Both the position numbers and the translations under genes were made by a program. The notes beneath the pieces were generated by a model, which saw only the letters and a program-made list of their open reading frames with translations, made no database searches and had not been told where the DNA came from. Positions 8,702 to 17,717 of a stretch of 64,000 nucleotides of DNA are shown here, in pieces; the first letter of the stretch is position 1, and each line of letters starts with the position of its first letter. The DNA comes from an uncultured Aureispira sp. (GTDB taxonomy: Bacteria > Bacteroidota > Bacteroidia > Chitinophagales > Saprospiraceae), in the NCBI GenBank assembly GCA_905480485.1, contig CAJQQM010000014.1, forward strand, positions 52,802 through 116,801, read 5' to 3'.

Positions 8702-9595
8702 ATGAATTTATATCAGAAATCTATACAACGCTTTTTCTTAGGTCTAGTACTTATTGCAGGAACTAATTTTTCTGTGATGGCACAGCCCGAGAATGAAACT
8801 AATACAAACGTTACAGAATCAGGTAACACAGATGAAGCACGTCCAAGAGACAATTTCTATGATCGCTATTTATACACGGAGAAAAGAGTCGTCACCTACG
8901 ATTTTATTCACGAGAAAGATGTATTTTGGGAAAGAAGAATATGGAGATTGATTGATATACGTGAAAAAATGAATCATCATTTTGGGTATGACAAAGAAGG
9001 AGAGTCTTTTATCGAAATTCTTTTGCAGCATGCTAAAGACGGTGACATTACCTTGTATCATGTATTTGACGATGAATTTACCCAGTCAATGACGCAAGAA
9101 GAAATGCAAAATATTGGTAGTTCTGTGGATACGATTATCACCTTCGATCCTGAAACATTTGAAGAAATAATTCAAGTAGTAGTCAATGATTTAAATCCTG
9201 ATGATATCAAGAAATATCGTCTCAAGGAAGTTTACTTTTTTGATGAAGAAAAGTCAGATTTAGATGTCAGAATATTGGGTATTGCACCTATTATCGATCG
9301 TGTTGATGATAACGGTAATTTTTTGAATTCAGGTCCTATGTTTTGGGCATATTACCCAGAACTACGTGATGTTTTAGCACGCCACGAATCTTTTAACCCA
9401 CACAATGACGCCGCAAGGATGAGTTGGGAAGATGTGTTTGAGGCTAGACTTTTTTCAAGTTATATTATCAAAGAATCGAATGTTTACGACAGAAGAATAA
9501 AAGATTACAAAACCAATCCTATGGATATGCTTTTGGAATCCGATAAATTAAAAGAGCAAATCTTCCATTTTGAGCACGATTTGTGGTCATACTAA
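8702..9595 (+). CDS. gldN: Gliding motility/T9SS protein GldN (copy 1)
   Basis: 297 residues from the ATG at 8702, nine codons inside the ORF-track call. This start gives a signal peptide ending near SVMAQ. Family motifs are RDNFYDRYLYTEK, DFIHEKDVFWERRIWRLID, LKEVYFFDEEKSDLDVRILGIAP and FWAYYPELRDVL. GldN joins GldK in the periplasmic ring of the T9SS. It follows gldM after a strong hairpin and is followed by another terminator and then the second gldM. A second GldN lies at 11568. Confidence 0.93.
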   Translation: MNLYQKSIQRFFLGLVLIAGTNFSVMAQPENETNTNVTESGNTDEARPRDNFYDRYLYTEKRVVTYDFIHEKDVFWERRIWRLIDIREKMNHHFGYDKEGESFIEILLQHAKDGDITLYHVFDDEFTQSMTQEEMQNIGSSVDTIITFDPETFEEIIQVVVNDLNPDDIKKYRLKEVYFFDEEKSDLDVRILGIAPIIDRVDDNGNFLNSGPMFWAYYPELRDVLARHESFNPHNDAARMSWEDVFEARLFSSYIIKESNVYDRRIKDYKTNPMDMLLESDKLKEQIFHFEHDLWSY

Positions 9596-9614
9596 GATAA
9601 GCCGTCAATAATTA

Positions 9615-9650
9615 AACGCCAACTTGTACAACAAGTTGGCGTTTTTTTTT
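9615..9650 (+). terminator. Intrinsic terminator after gldN copy 1
   Basis: AACGCCAACTTGT pairs perfectly with ACAAGTTGGCGTT around a 3-base loop and runs straight into a T-run of nine. It is a textbook terminator 19 bases after the gldN stop and separates the KLMN set from the second MN pair. Confidence 0.85.
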
Positions 9651-9826
9651 GGACCAAAGTGTAACTTTTTAAAAAAGACGTGTTATTCAATTAAATGCAT
9701 TTATGCTTGATGCTTCTGTCAAGTACACCCTACGAAGTCAATCAATAACAATAGCGAGTCCTACAAGGGGGTTCTAACAAAAATTCAGCTGTATTCATAT
9801 CGATTAACTAACAAAAAAAATAAATT

Positions 9827-11440
9827 ATGTCGATACCTAAAGAACCAAGACAGCTGATGATTAATCTAATGTATTTGGTGCTAACGGCTATGTTAGCGCT
9901 GAATGTTTCCGCTGAAATTATTAATGCCTTTTTTGCCTTAGATAAAGGCAACAACACGGCTATGCAAATTGTTAATCAACAACTCGATGAAACCGAAAAG
10001 AGTTTGGATGATTTGCTGGCAGACACCTCTAAATATAGATTTCGACCTATTGCAGCAGCGGTAGATGATGTACGGGAATTATCGGAATCTTTTATCAATT
10101 ATGTCCAACAACTTAGAGATAAGTTAATCGATGCGGGAGGCAACCGAAACGGTCTTATCGATGCTGCTGATTTTATAGACAACCAAGGACAACAAATACC
10201 AAAAGGTAAGAAAAACAAAGATATTGCTACCAGAATATTGGTCGAAGAATCTAACGGGGACTTACTCGAAAATGAAATCAGAAAAGTTCGTAGCAAGTAC
10301 ATCCAAATTTTTACTCAATTGTTGACCAAACACGGTCGACAGTTTGACCTAAAAGAACGTGAAATCAAAAATCGAATAGAAGCGATTAAAAAAAGTCTTA
10401 CGCTAACTGTCGGGGAGGAATGGAAACAAAGTGATAAAAAAAGTTGGGCTGATTTTAAATTCAGACAAATGCCCTTGGCGGCAGTACTGCCTTTATTAAG
10501 TCAAATTCAATCAAATGCTAAGAGCGCTGAAGCGACCTTAGTAAACGATATGGCCCTGCTTTCTGGAGGAAGGGTCATTGATTTTGATGCCTTCTTTCCA
10601 GTTATAAATGCCAAAAAAGCCTACGTTATTAAAGGAGAGCAATTTCAGTCAGAAATATCGATTGGCACCTATAGTTCGCAAATCAACCCTGAGGATATAA
10701 AATTAAAAGTGAATGGAATAGCCTTGAAGGTAGATAAAAACGGTAAGGCTATATTTAATCAAGCGGCAACTGGACAAGGTAAAAAGACCCTTCGTCTAAG
10801 TTGTGAGGTCAAAAATCCACTAAGCGGTAAAGTGACAAAAGGGGCTTCTATATTCGAGTATGAAGTAGGTATGCGTTCAGCAACTGTGTCGGCCGACAAA
10901 ATGAATGTATTTTATATCGGCGTAGACAATCCTATAACTGTATCCGCTTCTGGTGTGCCGTCCAATCAACTGAAGGTAACCATAAAAGGAGGTGAAATGA
11001 TTGGTAAAGGTGCTAAACGGGTGGTCCAAGTGACTCAGCCAGGAATAGCGACTGTTACCTTATCGGGTGGAGGTCTAGAAAGAACGGAATTTAAATTCAG
11101 AGTAAAACGGATTCCTGACCCAATTGTAACTATAAGTGGCAAAACCGATGGCATCATGAAATCCGGCAAATGGAGAGCTCAAATAGGCTTAAATCCCGAG
11201 CTAAAGAATTTCGATTTTGGGGCGCGTTGCAGTATTCAGTCTTACACCATGTATTATACCCCTAAACGCAAAGATGTTGTCAAATTACGTGGCGAAGGTT
11301 TGCGATTTAAAGGAGATATACTCAAGTTTGTCCGAAAAGCTAAACCCGGCGATCAGTATTTATTTACGGATGTTAAATGTAAATGCCCTAGTGATGTTGC
11401 AGGCAGAGATGTAAATGGTCTGGTATTCAATATTAAATAA
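9827..11440 (+). CDS. Second GldM paralogue
   Basis: 537 residues. The first 36 residues (MSIPKEPRQLMINLMYLVLT and on to the end of the helix) are identical to GldM copy 1, while codons differ and the periplasmic part has diverged. It keeps ATVSADKMNVFYIGVDNPI and the end FKFRVKRIPDPIVTISG...FDFGARCSIQSYTMYYTPKR. Full length with no frameshift argues for a working protein. The strict conservation of the membrane helix suggests it also fits into GldL, of which there is only one local copy. A typical terminator precedes it, so it probably has its own promoter, though none was clear in 9651-9826. Confidence 0.92.
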   Translation: MSIPKEPRQLMINLMYLVLTAMLALNVSAEIINAFFALDKGNNTAMQIVNQQLDETEKSLDDLLADTSKYRFRPIAAAVDDVRELSESFINYVQQLRDKLIDAGGNRNGLIDAADFIDNQGQQIPKGKKNKDIATRILVEESNGDLLENEIRKVRSKYIQIFTQLLTKHGRQFDLKEREIKNRIEAIKKSLTLTVGEEWKQSDKKSWADFKFRQMPLAAVLPLLSQIQSNAKSAEATLVNDMALLSGGRVIDFDAFFPVINAKKAYVIKGEQFQSEISIGTYSSQINPEDIKLKVNGIALKVDKNGKAIFNQAATGQGKKTLRLSCEVKNPLSGKVTKGASIFEYEVGMRSATVSADKMNVFYIGVDNPITVSASGVPSNQLKVTIKGGEMIGKGAKRVVQVTQPGIATVTLSGGGLERTEFKFRVKRIPDPIVTISGKTDGIMKSGKWRAQIGLNPELKNFDFGARCSIQSYTMYYTPKRKDVVKLRGEGLRFKGDILKFVRKAKPGDQYLFTDVKCKCPSDVAGRDVNGLVFNIK

Positions 11441-11567
11441 ATGCAAATTTGACTGTAGAGGGCAGCGATGTTGAATAGAATCGGATTGCTGTTCCCTTTA
11501 TGGTCTTTTTAAAGCTTTCATAGTTCAATTATAGGCTCTAATAATTTTAAAATTTAAACTATAAATC

Positions 11568-12416
11568 ATGAAAAAAATAACCTGTCTTGCTCTCATTATG
11601 GGAAGTCTTTTATCCGTCGCTTATGCTCAAAATAATCTGACCGAATCGGGTAATACCCCGCAACAAACCCCTAGAGACAATTTTTACAACCGCTATTTAC
11701 ACAAAGAAAAAAAAGTAATTGATCATGATTTTATCCATGAAAAAGATGTTTTTTGGGAAAAAAGAATTTGGCGTTTGATTGATATTCGCGAAAAAAGGAA
11801 TCACATATTTATGAATCCAATTCAACCCTTTGTGATGGTGTTGATTAATAGTGCTATTAATGGAGATGTGACCTTGTATCATGCCCTAGATGATGCTTTT
11901 TCGAATGCAATGACAGACGAAGAACGGAACTCAATACTGTACAAAAAAGATACAATTTGTACCTTTGATCCAGAAGATTTTTCTGAAATATGTGTACCGG
12001 TCATCAATGAGTTTAACCCCGAAGATGTTCAACAGTTTCGTCTAAAGGAAGTGTATTATTTTGACGAAGAAACATCGACTATGGATGTACGAATCTTGGG
12101 TGTTGCTCCGATTATTGAACGGTATGATGAAAATGGAAATTTTTTAAATTCTGGGCCTTTGTTTTGGGCCTACTATCCTGAATTAAGGAAGGTCTTGTCC
12201 AAGGTTGAAGTTAAAAATGATTTTAATGATGCAGCTCATTTTACCTGGGAGGATATATTCGAAGCAAGGTTGTTTTCGAGTTATATCATCAAATCATCCA
12301 ATATATTAGATAAACGTCTAAAAGATTCTTATTCCAGTCCAATGGCTATTTTATTAGAGGCCGAACAAATCCAAAACAAGCTTTTTTATTTTGAGCACGA
12401 TTTGTGGACCTACTAA
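11568..12416 (+). CDS. Second GldN paralogue
   Basis: 282 residues with signal peptide MKKITCLALIMGSLLSVAYAQ. It matches copy 1 across PRDNFYNRYLHKEKKV, DFIHEKDVFWEKRIWRLID, LKEVYYFDEETSTMDVRILG and FWAYYPELRKVL. GldN duplicates are known in other Bacteroidota (gldO in Flavobacterium). Here it is paired with a duplicated gldM, 127 bases upstream, which is less usual. It is followed by a terminator at 12430. Likely role: an alternative ring subunit working with the second GldM. Confidence 0.92.
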   Translation: MKKITCLALIMGSLLSVAYAQNNLTESGNTPQQTPRDNFYNRYLHKEKKVIDHDFIHEKDVFWEKRIWRLIDIREKRNHIFMNPIQPFVMVLINSAINGDVTLYHALDDAFSNAMTDEERNSILYKKDTICTFDPEDFSEICVPVINEFNPEDVQQFRLKEVYYFDEETSTMDVRILGVAPIIERYDENGNFLNSGPLFWAYYPELRKVLSKVEVKNDFNDAAHFTWEDIFEARLFSSYIIKSSNILDKRLKDSYSSPMAILLEAEQIQNKLFYFEHDLWTY

Positions 12417-12429
12417 GTAGGGAATCAAG

Positions 12430-12464
12430 GGTCTTAGATGCAGTAGGCACCTAAGACCTTTTTT
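12430..12464 (+). terminator. Intrinsic terminator after the second gldN
   Basis: GGTCTTAG pairs with CTAAGACC, with three further base pairs toward the loop after one mismatch, followed by TTTTTT. It closes the gld locus. Confidence 0.75.
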
Positions 12465-12571
12465 GTTGGATAAATACCGTCCTTTTTCGGGGACAGAACT
12501 AAATTTACTATCGAAAAATTGTATCTTTAATTTAATGCAACTAAACAATAGTATGTCTAGACTACAAGCGT

Positions 12572-15418
12572 ATGATTATTCAATTCGGACTTAATATAGA
12601 AGACCGCTGTTTTCCTTCCTCCATACAGAATCCCGAAAAAGTAGATCGATTTTTTGGTGTTCAAGGATTCCTTTCCTGGTTAGAAAAACAACTTGGTATT
12701 CGGATGCCCGATCGGCATGATTATCTCAGAATCGAACAATACAGACAAGCATTGGCCCTTTATTCCAAAATTGATACAGGGGCTTTTTATATCCCCTCTT
12801 TTCAATCAGATGCTATAGGTACTGCCAAGGCGATGTTAGAAAGAAGAGATGAATTGTTATTAGCAGCTTGGGATTTTGAATCTAAAGAAGCGACTCCCGC
12901 TCGGTTAAAGGTTCTAGCAGGAATCGAACGGCTAATCAAAACAGCGGAAGATATCGAGCTTTATGATGGTTTTGCGGAACGCTTTAATCGGGTCATGCAG
13001 TTGTTGCCGATGCTTGCTTTACCTTTACAGAAAGTTTACCTCAACGAACCCTTAAGATTGCTACCTATATATTTGCAGGCATTGTTCGAACAGCTTCGAA
13101 GTTTGATGGTAGAACTAGTAGAAATCCCTACTGCTCATTATTTGTCTGATCAAATAAGTGATCTAGAATATTTCAAAAGACGCTTATTGAAATTAGAGTG
13201 TCCGGTACAGCCTTTACAAAAAGACGGAAGTATTGTGATCCTTAAGAGCAAACGAGAAACTTATGCCGCCGAATACTTGACGCGCTTGTTTAGTTCGAAT
13301 CCAGTCTATAGGCCTCTATGTCTGATTGCCGACAAAAATAGAGCGCTCGACAATTGTTTAATCGAAAACGGTATGCCGAGTTTAGGAATTATGTCAGCTT
13401 CGATTGCACGGCCTACGCTACAGATTCTAAAGCTAGTGAGTACTTTTTTGTGGAAACCAGTAAATCCTTACAAAATATTAGAATTTGTAAGTTTACCCAA
13501 TACACCGATTCATCCATTTTTAGCGCGGTCTGTCGCTAGGGTTATGGCCGAAAAACCAGGTTTATTTAGCAACGAATGGAACCGAATGGTGCGACAGTTT
13601 TTTGAATATTATGAAACGAAAATAACTGAGCAGCCCGACAATAAAGAGCAATATGAAGATGAACGAATGGAGGCACAGCAACAATATTCGTTTTGGTTTA
13701 ACCGAAAACGGTTTGATTCAGCCAAATCAGCTCCCAAAAAAGAAATAATAACCCTCTTTCAATATGTTTTTAGTTGGGCGAGTAAAACCCTCGACAAAAA
13801 CATCAAAAACATTGAGTTTTATCAACAGCAAATTGAAAACCCGGCCACTACGCACACTGATTCAGAACGGTATGCTCAAAAAATTGCTAATTTAATCAAT
13901 AAACAACCCGCAATAGAAAGTCTTCGTCAGCAAACCGACAACCTACTTCAGGTATTGAACGCACTGCCTACAAGCGATACTTTTTTAAGCCCTTTACGTT
14001 TGGATAGAATGGTTCGGACGATTAACGAACCTGCCGCTATTCGTTTTCGAGCCGAGGAAGCGGGGCATTTACCTTTTGTTCATCATTCGAGTGCTATTTT
14101 GAGACCAATTCCTTCCGTGCTTTGGTGGAATTTTGTAGACAGTGAACGCAAAGCAAATTTTTCGAAATGGTACCCTTTGGAACGGCAGTATTTTAGTCAG
14201 CTTGGGCTTCAGCTAGACAGTCCTAGTGCCGAAAACTCAAGTTTATTGTGGCAACGAATACAGCCTTTTATCAAGACCCAAAAGCGTATAGTTTTGGTGG
14301 TCCCCGAATCTATAGATGGTAAAGAACAGATCGCTCATCCACTTTGGGGCGATTTATGTGCCGTTTTTGGTGAATCTGCCATGGATGCGATTACCGTGGA
14401 CTTAGAACGTCAGTCGAATATAGAATTTTTGAATCAATATTATCAATTGCCTCGCTATGTTTCGCTTCAATCTGTTGATTTGGCAAGACCGAAGGCCTTT
14501 ATTCAATTAGAAAAATTAGATCATTTAAATTATCAAACGGCCTCCTATACAAGCTTAGATGCCTTGTTGTACTATCCCTATCAGTGGTTGTTTAATTATC
14601 AAACCAAGTTTCGTAAATCGGCTATTTTAAGCGTAACCAGAGATCGTCGTTTGATGGGTAATCTAGCACATAGCTTATTTCAAAATTTATTTACAGCGGT
14701 CAAGCAATCTAGTGAAAGCTGGAATAAAACTACTTTGTTGAATTGGATCGATGCGAATGTACCTAGCTTATTCGAAAAAGAAGGAGCTGTCTTGCTCATG
14801 TATGGTATGGAGCCAGAAAGAGTGGGTTTTGTAAATAAAATCAAACAAGCTGCTTGGGCACTTTTGTCGGCGATTCAAAACAACGGTTGGTCAATTGCCG
14901 ATACCGAACTAAGGGTAGAAGGAAAAATGGCTGGGCAGGCGATCAAAGGTTTTGTTGATTTAGTTTTGGAACGAGGCAGAGAAAAGCTTATTGTAGATTT
15001 GAAATGGGGAGGTTATAATTATCGAAAAGAACAGTTAAAAAATAATACCGATTTACAATTGGTTATCTATTCTAAACTATTAGCTGATTCATCTGGATGG
15101 GCACATACGGCCTATTTTATTATCGAAAAAGCTTGTCTATTAGCTAGAAATAATCAAGCGTTCAAGGAAGCGGAGGCTTTAAATGATGCGCAAGATTTTA
15201 GGGAAGTACACCAACATATTTGGACAACGATTATCAAAACCTATCATTGGCGTATGCGACAAATCCAAGATGGTTTAATTGAAGTGCGAACTCAGGATAC
15301 GTTTGATGAATTAGAGGCGCTTGTAGAAGCCGAGGAAGAGACGCTAGAACTCTTGGAGATGAAACGAGAAGGGGCCAAATTTGACGACTTTAAAGTACTG
15401 ATTAATCGCATAAAATAA
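12572..15418 (+). CDS. PD-(D/E)XK nuclease family protein (AddB/RecB-like)
   Basis: 948 residues. The C-terminal third carries a RecB-type nuclease signature: RLMGNLAHSLFQNLF (the usual G-x-x-x-H motif), then KGFVDLVLERG...LIVDLKWGG giving the D...DxK core, then a Q-L-x-x-Y-like motif in DLQLVIYSKLL. No Walker A motif was found in the N-terminal part, so it resembles the AddB-type partner of a helicase-nuclease more than a helicase. No UvrD/AddA-type helicase is next to it in this window. The start at the ATG 12572 gives MIIQFGLNIEDRCFPS; no better upstream ATG is in frame. Likely role is DNA end processing, by family inference. Confidence 0.75.
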   Translation: MIIQFGLNIEDRCFPSSIQNPEKVDRFFGVQGFLSWLEKQLGIRMPDRHDYLRIEQYRQALALYSKIDTGAFYIPSFQSDAIGTAKAMLERRDELLLAAWDFESKEATPARLKVLAGIERLIKTAEDIELYDGFAERFNRVMQLLPMLALPLQKVYLNEPLRLLPIYLQALFEQLRSLMVELVEIPTAHYLSDQISDLEYFKRRLLKLECPVQPLQKDGSIVILKSKRETYAAEYLTRLFSSNPVYRPLCLIADKNRALDNCLIENGMPSLGIMSASIARPTLQILKLVSTFLWKPVNPYKILEFVSLPNTPIHPFLARSVARVMAEKPGLFSNEWNRMVRQFFEYYETKITEQPDNKEQYEDERMEAQQQYSFWFNRKRFDSAKSAPKKEIITLFQYVFSWASKTLDKNIKNIEFYQQQIENPATTHTDSERYAQKIANLINKQPAIESLRQQTDNLLQVLNALPTSDTFLSPLRLDRMVRTINEPAAIRFRAEEAGHLPFVHHSSAILRPIPSVLWWNFVDSERKANFSKWYPLERQYFSQLGLQLDSPSAENSSLLWQRIQPFIKTQKRIVLVVPESIDGKEQIAHPLWGDLCAVFGESAMDAITVDLERQSNIEFLNQYYQLPRYVSLQSVDLARPKAFIQLEKLDHLNYQTASYTSLDALLYYPYQWLFNYQTKFRKSAILSVTRDRRLMGNLAHSLFQNLFTAVKQSSESWNKTTLLNWIDANVPSLFEKEGAVLLMYGMEPERVGFVNKIKQAAWALLSAIQNNGWSIADTELRVEGKMAGQAIKGFVDLVLERGREKLIVDLKWGGYNYRKEQLKNNTDLQLVIYSKLLADSSGWAHTAYFIIEKACLLARNNQAFKEAEALNDAQDFREVHQHIWTTIIKTYHWRMRQIQDGLIEVRTQDTFDELEALVEAEEETLELLEMKREGAKFDDFKVLINRIK

Positions 15419-15443
15419 GGGCTGCCTTGTTCTGAATAAACAG

Positions 15444-16166
15444 ATGAAAAAAAGACACACTAAACATATTGGCTTGTCTGCTTTAACTATCTTTTTTTGG
15501 GTAGTAATTCTATTGTCAGTCTTCAAAATGGCAACAATTGCCTATCCATATTTTATTCCTCCTTTTCCTACAGATATAGATTTTTTAATGTCAAAGCAGT
15601 GGCTCGTTGACAACGGTTATTGGATGACGGCTTTTTATATTCATATATCGAGTTCTGTGGTAGTTATCGCTGCAGGAATTAGTCAGTTTTCAAGATATTT
15701 CTTGACAAATTACCCCCTGATACATCGAAAAGTCGGCAAAGTATATGTAGCTTTAATCTTGTTTGTAGCTGCTCCTTCAGGCTTATTTATGGCCTTTTAT
15801 GGCAACGGAGGTTGGCCGGCTCGATATGCCTTTATAATTCAAGCCTTGCTGTGGTGGGGATTTAGTTTTAAAGCTTATCAGACCATTATTAATAAAGATG
15901 TAGAAGGTCATTGCCGATTTATGATTAGAAGTTATGCACTCACCCTTTCAGCTATTTCTTTACGGGCAGCCACTTATTTGGTTTCTTATTGGAAACTGAA
16001 AGAGGGTATTGATTGTCCAAATCCAGCTTATACATTAATATGTTACCCCACTTTTTATATTTTATTGGCTTGGATGAGTTGGATAATTAATCTGTTGATT
16101 GCGGAAGCCATGCTTTGGGCGGGGATTGTCGGGTATTATATTCCCTTTCAAAAACTTGATAAATAA
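15444..16166 (+). CDS. DUF2306 multi-pass membrane protein
   Basis: 240 residues with about six to seven hydrophobic segments. DUF2306-like features are the early loop FLMSKQWLVDNGYWMTAFYIHI, the HRKVGKVYV segment after the third helix, GNGGWPARYAF, and GHCRFMIRSYALTLSAISLRAATY. The family has no proven function; conserved His and Arg residues near the membrane suggest a redox or haem-linked role, which is speculative. It starts 25 bases after the nuclease stop and ends 20 bases before the phosphatase gene, so the three genes may form one operon. Confidence 0.75.
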   Translation: MKKRHTKHIGLSALTIFFWVVILLSVFKMATIAYPYFIPPFPTDIDFLMSKQWLVDNGYWMTAFYIHISSSVVVIAAGISQFSRYFLTNYPLIHRKVGKVYVALILFVAAPSGLFMAFYGNGGWPARYAFIIQALLWWGFSFKAYQTIINKDVEGHCRFMIRSYALTLSAISLRAATYLVSYWKLKEGIDCPNPAYTLICYPTFYILLAWMSWIINLLIAEAMLWAGIVGYYIPFQKLDK

Positions 16167-16186
16167 TTAATTTAATTCGAAAATAA

Positions 16187-16639
16187 ATGAAAAAAATATT
16201 GATGGTATGTTTGGGGAATATCTGCCGTTCGCCTTTGGCTGAAGGTATTCTAAAAAGGAAACTGATAGAAAATGCAAAGGACTGGGAAGTAGATTCTGCC
16301 GGAACCTCGGCTTATCATCAGGGGGCATTGCCCGATGATCGGTCAATTGTAATTGCTGATGCATATCAGTTAGATATTCGCGATCAACGTTCTAGAAAAG
16401 TTAGGCCAGAGGATTTGAATTATTTCGACCATATTTTTGCGATGGATAGTAGCAATTATCAAGATTTGGTGGCCATTTGTAATGATGACCATCAACGCGC
16501 CAAAATAATGATGATTATGAACATGGCAGAACCCAATTTAAACATAAACGTACCCGACCCCTATTGGGGTAATGATGGATTCGACCTGGTTTATAAGATG
16601 TTAGATAAAGCCTGCGAAGCAATCGTTCATAAGCTTTAG
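16187..16639 (+). CDS. Low-molecular-weight protein tyrosine phosphatase
   Basis: 150 residues. The P-loop VCLGNICRSP (C-x5-R-S) lies near the N-terminus at about residues 8-15 and the general-acid loop VPDPYWG is near the C-terminus, both diagnostic of LMW-PTPs. Such cytoplasmic enzymes remove phosphate from tyrosines (often on polysaccharide-synthesis kinases) or from arginines. No tyrosine kinase is adjacent. The gene converges on fabG, with stops 7 bases apart and a small hairpin (GGTATGT/ACATACC) across the junction. Confidence 0.93.
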   Translation: MKKILMVCLGNICRSPLAEGILKRKLIENAKDWEVDSAGTSAYHQGALPDDRSIVIADAYQLDIRDQRSRKVRPEDLNYFDHIFAMDSSNYQDLVAICNDDHQRAKIMMIMNMAEPNLNINVPDPYWGNDGFDLVYKMLDKACEAIVHKL

Positions 16640-16646
16640 GTATGTT

Positions 16647-17387
16647 TTACATACCTCCACTACAATTGAGGGTTTCTCCAGTAATATAACTCGATAGTTC
16701 AGAAGCTAAAAACAAAGAAATATTGGCAATTTCTTCTGTAGAACCAAAGCGTTTTAGTGCAGTAGCTTGAATCATTTGGTCTTTTATCTTTTCATCGAGA
16801 ATACCCGTCATGTCCGTTTCAATAAAACCAGGTGCGATAGCGTTACAGCGGATATTTCTAGACCCAACTTCTTGTGCCACTGATTTGGTAAACCCAATTA
16901 CACCTGCTTTAGAAGCTGCATAATTAGCCTGTCCGCCATTGCCTTTTATACCTACAATAGAAGATATATTGATAATAGAACCTCCTCTAGCTTTTAGCAT
17001 AGGACGCATGATGCATTTAGTGAAGTTGAAAACAGATTTAAGGTTGTTGTTCATTACATCATCCCAATTATCTTCAGACATACGCATGAGCAAATTATCT
17101 CTTGTGATGCCAGCATTGTTGACTAATACATCAATTTTACCAAAAACTTTTAGCACATCAGCAATAAGTGTTGTTGTTTGCTCTAAAGAACTCGCATCCG
17201 ACTTAAATGCTTGCACTTTTGTACCATATACTGAGGCCTGTTCAACAATTTTGTTGGCTTGTTCTTCCGAAGAACGATAGGTAAATGCTACATCTGCACC
17301 TTGTTCTGCAAATTTTTTGACGATGCCAGCACCTATGCCTCTTGACCCTCCTGTAATAATGGCAACCTTGTTCTCTAAAAGTTTCAT
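16647..17387 (-). CDS. fabG: 3-oxoacyl-[acyl-carrier-protein] reductase FabG
   Basis: 246 residues, a classical SDR. The NADPH-binding TGGSRGIGAGI is at the N-terminus, followed by NNAG, the catalytic Ser of IINISSIVG, YAASK (Tyr and Lys of the active site) and the FabG-type end ITGETLNCSGGM. It reduces 3-oxoacyl-ACP in fatty-acid elongation. Length and motifs match housekeeping FabG. It is transcribed alone on the minus strand with a good promoter at 17485-17492. Confidence 0.93.
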   Translation of the reverse strand: MKLLENKVAIITGGSRGIGAGIVKKFAEQGADVAFTYRSSEEQANKIVEQASVYGTKVQAFKSDASSLEQTTTLIADVLKVFGKIDVLVNNAGITRDNLLMRMSEDNWDDVMNNNLKSVFNFTKCIMRPMLKARGGSIINISSIVGIKGNGGQANYAASKAGVIGFTKSVAQEVGSRNIRCNAIAPGFIETDMTGILDEKIKDQMIQATALKRFGSTEEIANISLFLASELSSYITGETLNCSGGM

Positions 17388-17484
17388 AAAAAGTTATAAT
17401 TTTAAATGGGATATTATAATGTTATGTTTGGTTGAACCCATCTTAAGGGCAGCTTTAAAATGGCTTTTTAGTAGGTTCAATGCA

Positions 17485-17492
17485 CAAAGGTA
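17485..17492 (-). promoter_or_regulatory. -7 box of the fabG promoter
   Basis: On the minus strand the sequence reads TACCTTTG, an exact TAnnTTTG, about 100 bases before the fabG ATG. A TTGTTA about 20 bases upstream is a fair -33. Confidence 0.5.
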
Positions 17493-17587
17493 CAAACTTA
17501 ATTCTACCTAGCTAACAATTAGTCAGATTAATGAAATAAATTAGTAAACGAAGCTAAAACAGCGTATAAATTCAATTTCAAAAATCA

Positions 17588-17612
17588 AAAAAAAGGAGGG
17601 CTACCCCCCTTT
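17588..17612 (-). terminator. Orphan terminator-like hairpin between divergent promoters
   Basis: AAAGGAGGG pairs with CCCCCCTTT apart from one A-C mismatch. On the minus strand it is followed by a run of eight Ts, the shape of an intrinsic terminator, yet no minus-strand gene lies to its right. It could block antisense transcripts from the lpxD side reaching fabG. Confidence 0.35.
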
Positions 17613-17671
17613 CAACTAAATGTATTTGATTCATATCTAAACTATATTAATTTCAATTCGGGATGCTAGGC

Positions 17672-17701
17672 TTTTAAATTATCTGACTTTTATTATATTT
17701 G
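17672..17701 (+). promoter_or_regulatory. Promoter of the lpxD-family gene
   Basis: TATATTTG at 17694-17701 matches TAnnTTTG exactly; TTTTA at 17672 serves as a fair -33. The ATG follows 16 bases after the box, so the leader would be very short. Confidence 0.5.
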
Positions 17702-17717
17702 TACAAATTACAGATTT

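Larger units (their letters stand above)
17388..17717. other. Divergent fabG-lpxD intergenic region (330 bases)
   Basis: Contains the fabG promoter on the minus strand, the lpxD promoter on the plus strand, and between them a G/C hairpin at 17588-17612 flanked by an A-run (T-run on the minus strand). Otherwise AT-rich with no supported gene. Confidence 0.6.

Noticed and set aside
11441-11567. Imperfect hairpin between the second gldM and gldN (AGGGCAGC with GCTGTTCCCT)
   Set aside because: Bulged, with no T-run; cannot be called a terminator.
12354-12548. Minus-strand 64-codon ORF at the end of the second gldN
   Set aside because: Crosses the gldN terminator and overlaps its coding end; no family similarity.
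17578-17634. 18-codon minus-strand ORF across the fabG-lpxD hairpin, possible leader peptide
   Set aside because: It would lie upstream of the fabG promoter and has no gene behind it; chance ORF.
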